In this document: positions 44,220 to 55,393 of the stretch, piece after piece | Numbering within the stretch: the first letter of the stretch is position 1 | How the letters are laid out: each line of letters starts with the position of its first letter | NCBI GenBank assembly: GCA_946122785.1 | Contig: CAMGYJ010000002.1 | Coordinates: 19,752,492 to 19,816,491 of the forward strand | Direction of reading: 5' to 3' | Source: Linum tenue | Lineage: Eukaryota; Streptophyta; Magnoliopsida; Malpighiales; Linaceae | DNA length: 64,000 bases | Position numbers and translations under genes: made by a program | The notes under the pieces: generated by a model | What the model saw: only the letters and a program-made list of their open reading frames with translations | Told to the model about the DNA's origin: nothing | Database searches by the model: none

Positions 44220-44800
44220 ACGTACAACCCTAGGAAGAGTTTCAAAATTAGTATTTAACCGGACAAAAATGTTCAGAGAACCAGTCCCCCATAGTTTGCA
44301 CAAAGAAATGATTGCTTCACTATAATTCTGGAAATTAATGGTAATTTAAGAATTCTATATCGCTTCTACATATTCAACACTATAATTCGATATGAAATAT
44401 TTGAACCAACAATATTTTGTTTGCAAATTTATGGTTATCGTCTATTTATAAGATAGATAAAATTTTAAATTAAGTATTAAATTATGATTAAAATAAAAAA
44501 TATCAAAATCAAAATATCAAAACACCAAATAAGTACTTACTTAATATTTATTGGGCTAGCTAACTGTTGAAAAGTTATGTGATTTCATATTTTAGCTTCG
44601 TGTATATTTTTAATTTAAAAAAATACAACAAATCTACATAGTCTGATTAATTTTAAACCTTCACTTTGTTTGAAGTGATCATGGTTCAAATCTCAATATG
44701 TCTATTTTTTTGTAAATAAATAAAAAATACAGATAATTGTGAAGACAAAAATGTCTTCCTAATTTCCCTCTCATTGTAGGAAATTTGAAAAGGGAGATTA
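44220..44800. repeat. Dispersed repeat family, copy 1
   Basis: Carries the family's two modules in order Y then X. Y has AATTCGATATGAAATATT and TCTATTTATAAGATAGATA. X has AGCTAACTGTTGAAAAGTTA, GAAGACAAAAATGTC and CATTGTAGGAAATTTGAAA. The same words recur at 48150-48640, 49160-49747 and 50899-51215. No coding capacity. Confidence 0.65.
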
Positions 44801-47800
44801 AGTTTCAAATAATTAAAATCATATACTCTAAATCTATAGAACTTAAATCCTAATATCACATATATTAAGAACATAATCAATGATTCTGATTCGCCAAGAT
44901 GTATACAATATACCATATGCCCTATATTAGGATTTAGAGAATTATGATATAGGTTTAGCTACGTGATTAATATGTGGTCTAGATAATGTTATTTAACTAA
45001 GGAGATGCAATAACCCTCAATCCATCGAGTATACCATAGAATTTTCAATGTATATACACATACCATTGTTTGTTAAATTTAGCCAATGATAATTGGCTCA
45101 TTTGTCAATGGCATTTAGCCTTTCAATTCTATGCTTATAATCGTCAACCATTAGGAAAATTGTTAGCCAATGATTTTTGGTCATTCACTTATAGCATTGA
45201 AAATGTCTCGTTACAAAACCATAGATCACAAATGTCAAATTTTATGTTTTGAAATAAAATTTTGTATAACACTTTTGTAAACAATCCTTGTATTCCTACA
45301 AACTACAAAGTCATGTAACCTAATAAATGTAAAAGTTGTAAGACATACATAAACTCAAAATGTACTATTTGATTCTTGGTGAAGAATTGTCTGATTAGAG
45401 GAACTCACGTAGTTGATTCATAAAGCTAGGTATATCATGATGATTCACTTTGTAATAATCACTGTTATTAATTAATTCGATGATTGATTGTTGCGGTGGA
45501 TAGTCCTATGATTTTGAGATATTTCAGTACTTTCTCTCTTTAATTCAAAAAATACATAAACATTGTTGTAGTCCAGTTGGTTAGGGATATTGACTATCAA
45601 TTTAAAGGACTTGAGTTCAAGTTTTTATAATGACATTTTTTTCTCGTAGAAGATATTTAAGTTCTAAGTTGAACTTACAAATTTACCCCTAGCTACAATT
45701 AGCCTGTTTGGATTGATAAAAAAGTAAGGATTTCCAATTCCATTTCCATATATTATGTTTGGAATAATAAATTTACAAATTTACCCCTAGCTACAATTAG
45801 CCTGTTTGAATTGATAAAAAAGTAAGGATTTCCAATTCCATTTCCATATATTATGTTTGGAATAATAAAAAGATTGCGAATTGAATTCCATTGGATCTAA
45901 AATTTGAGAATTACAATTCATATCAAAAGTGATAAGGAATTGAGCGAATGAAGATATGGAATTAGTGAGACCCATCAATACTTTTTATTATTTTATTCAC
46001 CCACTATCATTTTATTCTCTTTCGCTCTCATTCATATTTCATTTCCAAAAATAAATAAATAAACATATTACATTATTTATTATGGTTAAAAGTGCAATTC
46101 ATTTCCATGGTTGTAGGAACTAGGAATTATACCAAACACTAGAATTGAATTGGCATTCTATAAAAATAAAAAATGGAATTCCATTTCCATTTCCATTTCT
46201 TCCGGAACTGTATCCAAATAGGTTGTTAAGGAGAGTGCAAGGAATTTGAAATGCTCAAAATCTCCTGAAATACTACTATATATTATAGAGGGATATATAA
46301 AGGAACTAGCATTTACTCGGTCCTTGACCGAATGAGTTTTGTTTTATCTTTTACATTGGTTAATTTATAATTATATTTAAAATATTTACCTAACCCGATG
46401 GTCGGATGAACTTTATTTTATGTTGATCAATTTTTTTCATGTTTTAAAATAATTTGAGGTTTTCTAAAATAGCTAATTCATTATTTTAAAGTAATCTTTA
46501 TGGTATTTTTTATTATAACATTAGCGATAATTAGTTAATATGTATTTTTTATCAAGTCGTCTTAGTTTACTGTTTTGTATTTTTTTCCCTATATCTTAGA
46601 AAAAATTATGGATTTTTTATTATCGGATATAAATTTGGAGTTGGAAGGAAATATATGTCATTTAGAATTGGTAGAAATTTAAGGTATATAAAAAAATCAA
46701 GAGAATAAATAAAAGATTATGTCTCAAAATCTCAAATATGGAAGAATACGAAAAAAATAATGCTTATTGTATAATTATTATGATTTAGTGTATAGGCTTG
46801 TTGAATAATAAGTGGGGGTTGTTAAGTGTTAGATACTAATGCACATACCAAAGTTAAGAGAATCCAAACATTATAAAAGTTTAAATTCTACTCTACCAAA
46901 TATACTCTTTGACTTTCCATGTGGAATTAATAGCATAAATTGTCACTCTATTATCCATTTTCTCAAATCAATCCCTCTATTATTTTTCAAATCAAACATG
47001 TCCTTGTAATATATAGTATATAAGCATTATCAAATTAAATTTAGCCCCTTTTATGGTTTATCTTCTCCATCTGCAACTCCCAATAATTAATAGCTACAGT
47101 CACATTCTCCATCTATGCCGCTTTCTCTTCCTTCGACCCAAAAATAATTAAACGCAAAAACTTTTGTCACGAAAGAAACTTGAAGACCGACTTTTGAATT
47201 TCAATCACTCTCCGAAAATCCACAATTATTGATCGATTTGACTCAATCATAAAAATTGAAACACCAATTTTTTTTAGAATATATGGATTTTAAAGATCAA
47301 AGGTTATCGACCATGTTTGGCCCGTTAGCCCGGTCGATTAAGTGGGTTGAGGGTTAATGGTCATTCATTTTAGTCCGCTTTTGTCCGGATATATGAAGTC
47401 ATTATATTGTTCATATATTTATAAATTATATAAAATCTCAGCTATATATGGATAATAATCTTCCTCGCCTAAACTATCTACATTTGTTTCTCTATCTGCT
47501 ACTTTCCGCTATCCTCCTTCGAGCTCCTAAAAAGCACTGCAACAACATGTATTCATCACGCGAAGAAGGTCGCACTCCTATGACGCTGGTGTGTCTCAGA
47601 TATGAAACTAATATGGAATGGCCAAGTGAGAATTGAGCGTGGGGGTGCTTGCGAGGGAATGCAATATGTGATGGAAGGCGAATTCTGATAGTAGTCTCTT
47701 TGTCTACATAATTGACTCGACGGATTTAGCTTACAATTAACGGAGCAGGAGCTAGAATGGGAGCGTAAGAGCGCATATCCTTTGAGAATTATAATTTGAG

Positions 47801-48149
47801 TGCGTCGAAAGAGCGTGAATATTATATTATTTTAATTAATATATCATTTAACTTACTAACATTTTTTAGTCAAAATATTACAACAATGCAGCGGAAAAAT
47901 AAAAATAAAATAATTTTAGTAGGATAATAGTTTTAAATAATCTGATTAAGCCCGAAGAAGCGAGTCATCGTCTTCGAGCCAAAGTTGTTGATTTGGCTAT
48001 AACTTGTTTCAATTTACTTTGTTTATAGAAAGAAAAATCTCTCAAATAAGTGATATATGAAATAAAATTTGCGAAACTTTGATTTCGATGCTCTGATTTT
48101 TTAGTTTGAGCTACAATTTCTGAGTTTTGGAAGTTTGTAGTTTCTGAAA
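44801..48149. other. AT-rich intergenic DNA
   Basis: No gene is supported. It includes the 98-bp tandem duplication at 45675-45870 and a possible degenerate MITE around 45700-46230 (CCTGTTTGGAT and ATCCAAATAGG near its ends). Short open frames near 45070-45252 and 47448-47636 have no motif. Confidence 0.45.
45675..45870. repeat. Tandem duplication, two 98-bp units
   Basis: TTACAAATTTACCCC at 45675 recurs at 45773. The two units are almost identical up to GGAATAATAAA, so the duplication is recent. Confidence 0.9.
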
Positions 48150-48640
48150 AATAATTGTGAAGCAAAAATATCATTTCTACTTTCACTCTTGTTGTAGGAA
48201 ATTTGAAATGAGACAACAATTTTCTCATTTTAGTATTATATATTGTGTAGAGTGTATATAAAGACATGTCATTTCCCTACAAATTCATTAGTACATTTAA
48301 AAAAGGTGAAATGAACCAAATTATTAAACTCCTAATGATTGTTGGATCCAATCATGTCAGGATAGGAAGAAGTTTAAATTTGACGGTTATGCGAACTAAA
48401 ATATTCAAAGAATCAGTCTCATATAGTTTACACGAAGATATGAATACGATTATGTCATAGTAGATCTAAATTAAGAATTATACATCACTTTTACATATTC
48501 AATACTACAATTCGATATGGAATATTCAAACCACTGATATTTGGGCCGCGATTTTAAAGTTATCTTCTATTTATAAGATATATATAGGAATTTAATTAAG
48601 TATTAAACAATAATTAAAATGAGGAATTTGGCCTATGTTA
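48150..48640. repeat. Dispersed repeat family, copy 2 (X then Y)
   Basis: X-like CACTCTTGTTGTAGGAAATT is followed by ATATTGTGTAGAGTGTATAT, TTGGATCCAATCATGTC and AATTCGATATGGAATATT, collinear with copy 3. Confidence 0.7.
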
Positions 48641-49159
48641 GTCACACAAAGTTTTAACTCAAATGCATGTTTCTCTAATAATTTTTTGCTTCTTATTTGT
48701 ATGAGATGAGGTCGACCGACTCTATGACTGTGCACCTGGAGAAAAATGAAATTTACTATTGCGGGATTATGATGGCCTTTGAAATGGTTTGGTCTTGTAT
48801 TGTAGGATCTCGAATCTAAAGTAAGAAGAAGAGACCATGGGATAGTCGAACCTGGTCTGTGATGCTTCATGTTGTGGGGTTCTGTGATAAGTAAAAGGAT
48901 GATATGATAGCATAGCTACATATATGAATTGTTGAAAACAACATCATTTTGAAGTGGCCTTGTGCTCGAATCAGTTGGTTAACTCGGTCGGATTTCCGTT
49001 GAGATTGATAAACTCGACTTTGACCGAGCCCGAATAGACAACCAACCGGGCCTTCGGCGCCCGTTGAGATACTCAGGTTTAGGTAGAATTGGTTTGACCA
49101 GCAGAGTCATACTCGAATTGACAATCATGGTCATGACTCTTGTTGTCTGTGTTTGAAGA

Positions 49160-49747
49160 TATATTAGCTCAAATCCCAATACTTGTCTATTTTCTATACA
49201 AAATAAAGATAAATAATGGCGAAGACAAAAATGTCATTCATACTTTTGCTCTCGTTGTAGGAAATTTAAAATGGGACGACTATTTTATCATGCCAGTAGT
49301 ATATATTGTGTAGAGTGTATATGTAGACATGTCCTTGCTCTAGAGTGTATATATAGACATGTCCTTGCTCTACAATTCATTTTAATATATAAAAAAAAAA
49401 GAGAAAATAAACCAACTTATTAAACTCAACCTCGTTCAATGATTGTTGAATCCAATCATGTCTGTCAGATTAGGAAGATGTTTAGAACTTAACGGTTAGC
49501 CTAGTTAAAACGTCCAAAGTCCCCATATTGTTTGCAGAAAGATATGGATATGATTGTCTCACGGTAGATCTATAAAGTAATACTAATGTAAGAGTTCAAC
49601 ATCTCTTCTACAAATTCGATATTGCAATTCGATATGTAATATTGAACCAATGTTAAATAGAACTTTAGTGACCTTATAAGATAGATAGAAAATTATAAGA
49701 TAAATAGAAATTTAAAGTAAGTATCAAAGTATTATTAAAAGAATAAA
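49160..49747. repeat. Dispersed repeat family, copy 3, left part (split by a transposon)
   Basis: Collinear with copy 2, including a short internal doubling of GAGTGTATATxTAGACATGT near 49310-49360. It is interrupted at 49747 and the X module continues after the insertion at 50899-51215. Confidence 0.7.
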
Positions 49748-50898
49748 GGGTATAATACAATTCGAAACAAAATAATAGCCAAAACATTAACTTTCTGTCC
49801 GATCAACTGTTAGTTGACTGTGACGTGGCAGTTTCATCACTGAGTTGGATGTCAATTAGTGACATGGCATAGAGTCAACCATTTGACTGTGCCACATAGA
49901 TATTTATCAATTTATTATTTGAAATAAAATAAAAAATAAACAAAAATAAAAATAAAAAGTAACATCCTCACCTTCCGTTCTCTGTATTCTTTTTACAAAC
50001 CCTATTCTCAAAATTTAAGATGGCAAAAATCCCAATTTCTTTCCCTCCCGTGCCTCTCACCCACAAGCATATTTCTCACCAAAATTTCATCTTCCCAAAG
50101 TCTCCGCCAAGGCGCCAATGCTTCAGCCGCTTGTAAAAAAGGGATAGGACTCTTGAAGTGCGCCGCATGCTTCGGTTGAATCCGGAAGATGAAACGGTCG
50201 ATCTGGAATTTGGCCACGATCTGGGCGATTAGGCTGTCATGGTTTGGGGTGACGAGGCGGCGATTCACTGGCGGAGCCGATGAAGATCGAGATTGAATTT
50301 CAGATCTGAGTTTTCAGATTCTATAACCGTCAGATTAAGCGATGAGGACGACGACGAGTGAGATCCACTCAAGGTTGCAGAACTAGCCGGAGCGGGCGGG
50401 GATTTGGCTGGTCGAGCTGTTTGCCTGTAAGTCGAGGTGGTAGAGGTCGAGTAGATCAGCGAGAGTAGACGGGAGAGAGACGTCGAGGAAGTTTTGGGAC
50501 AAGTCGAACAAGGGGAGGTCCTGGCAGGTGGAGATGGCGTCGGCGGGGAGGGAGGAGTTGATGGAGTTGAAGAGGGAGAGGGAAGTGAGGGTTAAGATGC
50601 AGTAGAAGAAGGGGAAAGGGACGGCGAGGAGGGCGGAGGAAGTGGGGTTTCTTTTCTTTTTTTCTTTTTCATTTTTACAGTTTAGTTATTTGTACCTTTA
50701 ATAATAAATAGTTTGGTTATTCAATAAAATGATACAAAAATATAGATAGGCTGACGTGTACACATATATGCCACATCAGAGTTGACTAACAGTTGACCGG
50801 ACGGAAAGTTAACGGTTTGGCTATTAAATTATTTTTAAAAATGTTTGGATATTATTTTATATAAAATGAAAGGTTTGGCTATTAAATTGTATTAACCC
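49748..50898. mobile_element. Mutator-like element with captured gene sequence (Pack-MULE candidate)
   Basis: A perfect 9-bp duplication AAGAATAAA flanks it (49739-49747, 50899-50907). The TIRs share TAATAGCCAAAAC/TAATAGCCAAACC, GTTAACTTTC-GTCCG, TCAACTGTTAGT and GACGTGGCA-like words over at least 80 bp. The right TIR has an extra duplicated segment. Both ends start GGGT. The 9-bp duplication and long TIRs are Mutator-like hallmarks. The GC-rich centre (about 49975-50650) differs sharply from the AT-rich flanks and includes part of a receptor-kinase gene. No transposase. Confidence 0.88.
50360..50645 (-). pseudogene. Captured fragment of a HAESA/HSL-type LRR receptor kinase ectodomain
   Basis: On the - strand the translation shows consecutive LRR repeats: LTSLSLFNSINSSLP, then LFDLSQNFLDVSLPSTLADL, then YHLDLQANSSTSQIP, then a TAG at 50383-50385 in what would be the FGRF-type segment, then FCNLEW. 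The spacing and the words LSLFN, DLSQN, LPSTLADL and IP are those of the HAESA/HSL receptor kinases. A full receptor has about 20 repeats and a kinase; here only three or so remain inside the Mutator-like element. The element's other open frame (50268-50008, - strand) is not recognised. Confidence 0.7.
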
Positions 50899-51215
50899 AA
50901 GAATAAAATATGAAAATCAAAGTATAAAACACCAATAAGTACCGCGCGAAGATTTAGTGACCTTAGCTAACCATTGAAAAGTTATGTTATTTTTTAATGT
51001 TAGCTTCATGTATGTCTTTTATTTAAAATGGTACAACTAATATATGTAGCTTGATTGGTTAAAATTCTTCTCATTGTTGAAAATTACCACGGTTTAAATC
51101 CTAGTATGCCTTTCTTTTTTAAGGAATAAATGAGAAACAAATAGATCAATGTGAAGACATAAATACCCTTCCTACTTTCACTCTCGTTGCAGGAAAATTT
51201 AAATGGGGGGTGCAA
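50899..51215. repeat. Dispersed repeat family, copy 3 right part (X module)
   Basis: Starts with the second AAGAATAAA, then ATATGAAAATCAAAGTA, CACCAATAAGTAC, CTAACCATTGAAAAGTTATG and CTCTCGTTGCAGGAAAATTT, matching 44500-44800. Confidence 0.65.
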
Positions 51216-51599
51216 AAAAATATCCAGCTATCTATATATTGTAGATGTTTTGGAAATCTTAGGTTGGTCGATTCGGAAATATCGGATATTCGACTCCAAA
51301 TGTTATGCAGTTTTAGTGCTATAAAAAGATTCAACTGTAGTCTAATCACGATTCTAGTGCAAAATAATCACTAACTTTTTGGTATAACGTCCGATACGGT
51401 TTCTCAAAATGCGGAATGCGTTGGAGTGGTTACTAAATTTTGAGTAACCACGGTGGCTACCAACATCTACACCCTTAATTATATCTATTTCATCCTGTTT
51501 TTAAGTCGACGGTAAATATTATATGAAGGATAGTTTTGGAAATAGAAATAATACCACACCTGATTACTATTCTTTAAAAAAATATTTTTATATATTGTA
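51216..51599. other. No supported gene
   Basis: AT-rich spacer before the GC-rich start of the LINE. Confidence 0.4.
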
Positions 51600-52036
51600 C
51601 CGCAAACCCTAATGCAACCGCCTCCTCCCTCTCATCCCCTTCCGCCTGCCGGCGGCCCTTCTTCTCCGGACCAGAAACTGCAGCCGCCTCCTCCCTCTTC
51701 TCCCCTCCCGTCCGGGGGCAACCCTTCTTCTTAGGAAAATTTGAATGGGCGTCGTGGTGCCTTCCTTTTACCCGCATCAGAGTATCAGCAATGCACCGCA
51801 TCCCTGAAGAAATCCTAGTCTCGTTCCAATCACAACGTTTCATTCTCAAGGTCCATGCACCGCTTACGGCGGTTCACGCGAATAAACGTCGAAACAACCA
51901 TCGCCAATCTCCGGGAAAGTCCGACAGACATTCAGCCTCAAGCAAATCTCTAGAACAATCCCTACCCAGGCTGTCAGACAGGAATACCAACAGGCAGAAT
52001 TCGAATACCGAGATCACAAAGCGCAAGGAGACGTGC

Positions 52037-52932
52037 ATGGCCTCGCCCAATCTCCCATTCCAAGATCCCAAAGGCGGCGGAAAGAGTGTTAGTCCCGACC
52101 CAGTTTCCAGGAAGCCCAAGAAGGTGTGGATCAGGAAGTTTGGCCCTTGCCGTAATCCCTTTCTTAGTCTGAAGAGCCTTGAACCCACTTGTACCAAAAA
52201 CCCACTTCCCTCGAATTGCCTCAGCCTCTACCCGCCCAGGTCCAATATATAACGACTTCCACAACTTCCTCTTCCAAGGCATACTCACACCAAGACCAGT
52301 CCGCCAGCCCAAATCGATCAAATTCCTATCTTTCACCCTATCCATCTCCATCTCAGAAAACCTCCCTTTCCCATTCGACCCAAACCTCATCTCTTTACTC
52401 CCCTCCCTCGTACAGAGACCTCATTCCCATCCAACCTCCCTTCCCCTTCCCATCCAACCTCATTCATAGCCTAGATTTGTCGAGTTGGACGATGAAGCCA
52501 CCCATCCACCCAAAACCCCCCACGCCGGCCTCACTCACCAACTCCATTTCCAGCCTTGTTGTTCCTGCGACCCCCCAGACCCCAACTCAAACCCCCGCCC
52601 TAAGCTTGGATCCTGATCCCGATTTACCTTCTCCTTCGGATTCCCAGGTTTGTGAATGGAACCACATCAAGTTCCCATTTGATGCAGGCACCCTCGTGAA
52701 CACAGGTCTCGCTCTTGACGACCTCTTCGCTCTGGAGCACTCCGAAGGTCAGGAAAAAACCAACAAAATGATCGTGGAGAAAGCCGAAGAAGTTCATCAC
52801 AAAAAAGTTCGCACCAAAAAATCCAAACTGGAAATGGAGCAATATCGCCTGAGCAATCTAGAGACGCCAAATTTAAATTCAGGAAGAAGTAAAAGGCGGG
52901 CAGAGAGTTTTTCCTCTTCAACCAACCCCTAA
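52037..52932 (+). pseudogene. LINE ORF1-like region, frameshifted
   Basis: Begins MASPNLPFQDPKGGGKS at 52037, shifts frame near 52190-52250, and continues to a stop at 52932 with a Pro/Ser/Thr-rich middle and a basic C-terminus (EVHHKKVRTKKSKLEMEQ). No CCHC knuckle or RRM is clear. The role as the nucleic-acid-binding ORF1 product is inferred from position. Its stop overlaps the ORF2 start ATGG at 52932. Confidence 0.5.
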
Positions 52933-53143
52933 TGGAAGACTCTATTCTAGGGTGGAACGTGAGAGGGATTGGCGATCCCAACAAAAGAGATAGAATTAAG
53001 CATATAATCAGAAGGCGCAACCCCAAGATTGTTGGATTGGTTGAGACTAAGCTCAACAGATGTGAAGACAATCTCATTCGCAGCATTGGCGGCTCTAGAG
53101 AATGTGGGTGGAAAGCTAAAGATGTTGTAAACATCTCTGGAGG

Positions 53144-55393
53144 AATATTGGTCTATTGGGATAAAGCTTCCATCCAAGTCCTGTCAAGCCATACCAGAAA
53201 CCACTTCTTGGCCTTAAAGCTCCTCGATCTCTCTTCGAATAAAGTGTGGAATCTGGTCATTGTCTATGGTCCGCAGGAAAGAGAAGATAAAATCAGGTTC
53301 CTCGGATATTTGAGTAGTTACTGGCAGCACAGTTCAGACCCAGTGTGCTTGATAGGAGATTTCAACATGGTGCACAACCACGAAGACTACCAGGGAGCAA
53401 GGAGAAATAGGAACCTCATGATGGAATTCAACAACTTCATCGACGACAATACTCTGCTAGAGATGTCGCTGGGAGGGAGCCGCTTCACTTGGAGCAGGGG
53501 AGGTGACAGTAGTTGATTCTCACGCATTGAAAGGCGCTCATATCCCATAATTTTGACTCCCTCTACCTAGAATGCTCACTGATAGCCATGGAACGAGTTG
53601 AATCCGATCACAACCCTATCGTCCTCAAGTGGGGATCTAATATGCGGATTCGACGACCATGGCGCTTTGAGAATATGTGGCTTGAAGACTGTAGATTCTT
53701 CGAGGGTATGAAAGCGTGGTCTAATTCTCATGTGCAGGGACAAAGGCTCATCTTCCTCTGGGCTAGGAAACTGCAAGAGCTAAAGAACAAAATCAAAACA
53801 TAGAACAGAGAAGTCTTCGGTAACGTAAATTGTAAGATCAGCAAGCTCCTATATGAAATCTCGGTTATTGATGGGTTAGAGGAGTCTGGTTACATCGATG
53901 TCAATCTGAAAACTTTATCCCAATAGTGGTCTATTGGGATAAAGCTTCCTTCCATGTCCTGTCAAGCCATACCAGAAACCACTTCTTGGCCTTAAAGCTC
54001 CTCGATCTCTCTTCGAATAAAGTGTGGAATCTGGTCATTGTCTATGGTCCGCAGGAAAGAGAAGATAAAATCAGGTTCCTCGGATATTTGAGTAGTTACT
54101 GGCAGCACAGTTCAGACCCAGTGTGCTTGATAGGAGATTTCAACATGGTGCACAACCACGAAGACTACCAGGGAGCAAGGAGAAATAGGAACCTCATGAT
54201 GGAATTCAACAACTTCATCGACGACAATACTCTGCTAGAGATGTCGCTGGGAGGGAGCCGCTTCACTTGGAGCAGGGGAGGTGACAGTAGTTGATTCTCA
54301 CGCATTGAAAGGCGCTCATATCCCATAATTTTGACTCCCTCTACCCCGAAAGCTAACTGATAGCCATGGAAAGAGTTGAATCCGATCACAACCCTATCGT
54401 CCTCAAGCGGGGATCTAATATGCGGATTCGACGACCATGGCGCTTTGAGAATATGTGGCTTGAAGACTGCAGATTCTTCGAAGGTATGAAAGCGTGGTCT
54501 AATTCTCATGTGCAGGGACAAGGGCTCATCTTCCTCTGGGCTAGGAAACTGCAAGAGCTAAAGAACAAAATCAAAACATGGAACAGAGAAGTCTTCGGTA
54601 ACATAAATTGTAAGATCAGCGAGCTCTTATCTGCAATCTCGGTTATTGATGGGTTAGAGGAGTCTGGTTACATCGATGTCAATATGAAAGCTTTATCCCA
54701 ATATTGGTCTATTGGGATAAAGCTTCCTTCCAAGTCCTGTCAAGCCATACCAGCAACCACTTCCTGACCTTAAAGCTCCTCGACCTCTCTTCGAATAAAG
54801 TGTGGAATCTGGTCATTGTCTATGGTCCGCAGGAAAGAGAAGATAAAATCAGGTTCCTCGGAGATTTGAGTAGTTACTGCCAGCACAGTTCAAACCTAGT
54901 GTGCTTGATAGGAGATTTCAACATGGTGCGCAGCCACGAAGACTACCAGGGAGCAAGGCAAAATAGGAACCTCATGATGGAATTCAACAACTTCATCGAC
55001 GACAATACTCTGCTTGAGACGCCGCTGGGAGGGATCCGCTTCACTTGGAGCAGGGGAGGTGACAGTAGTTGCTTCTCACGCATTGACAGGGCGCACATAC
55101 CGTCCTCAAGTGGGGATCTAATATGTGGATTTGACGACCATGGCACTTTGAGAATATGTGGCTTGAAGACTGCAGATTCTTCGAGGGTATGGAAGTGTGG
55201 TCTAATTCTCATGTGCAGGGACAAGGGCTCATCTTTCTCTAGGCCAGGAAACTGCAAGAGCTAAAGAAAAAAATCAAAACATGGAACAGAGAAGTCTTTG
55301 GTAACGTAAATTGTAAGATCAGCGAGCTCTTATCTGCAATCTCGGTTATTGATGGGTTAGAGGAGTCTGGTTACATCGATGTCAATCTGAAAG
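53144..55393 (+). repeat. Tandem triplication of the LINE endonuclease region, period 778 bp
   Basis: GGTCTATTGGG starts at 53150, 53928 and 54706, exactly 778 bp apart. Copies 1 and 2 share the TGA at GACAGTAGTTGA and the word ATTGAAAGGCGCTC. Copy 3 has TGC and ATTGACAGGGCGCAC and lacks about 91 bp (around 55100). Copies 1 and 2 are thus closest. At each junction the unit end GAAAGCT is followed by a short inverted copy of the unit's own start. Confidence 0.95.
54688..54725. repeat. Perfect 16-bp hairpin at the second junction of the triplication
   Basis: Left arm AAGCTTTATCCCAATA (54688-54703), loop TTGGTC, right arm TATTGGGATAAAGCTT (54710-54725). The first junction (53911-53946) has the same hairpin with 13 perfect pairs and then one mismatch. 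The first unit, at 53144-53170, has only the right arm. Confidence 0.95.

Noticed and set aside
45700..46230. Possible hAT-like MITE (CCTGTTTGGAT ends)
   Set aside because: Only about 10 bp of imperfect inverted repeat and no target duplication found; the 98-bp tandem duplication explains part of it.
51973..52390. Long - strand open frames opposite LINE ORF1
   Set aside because: Shadows of the Pro/Ser-rich + strand region; no motif.
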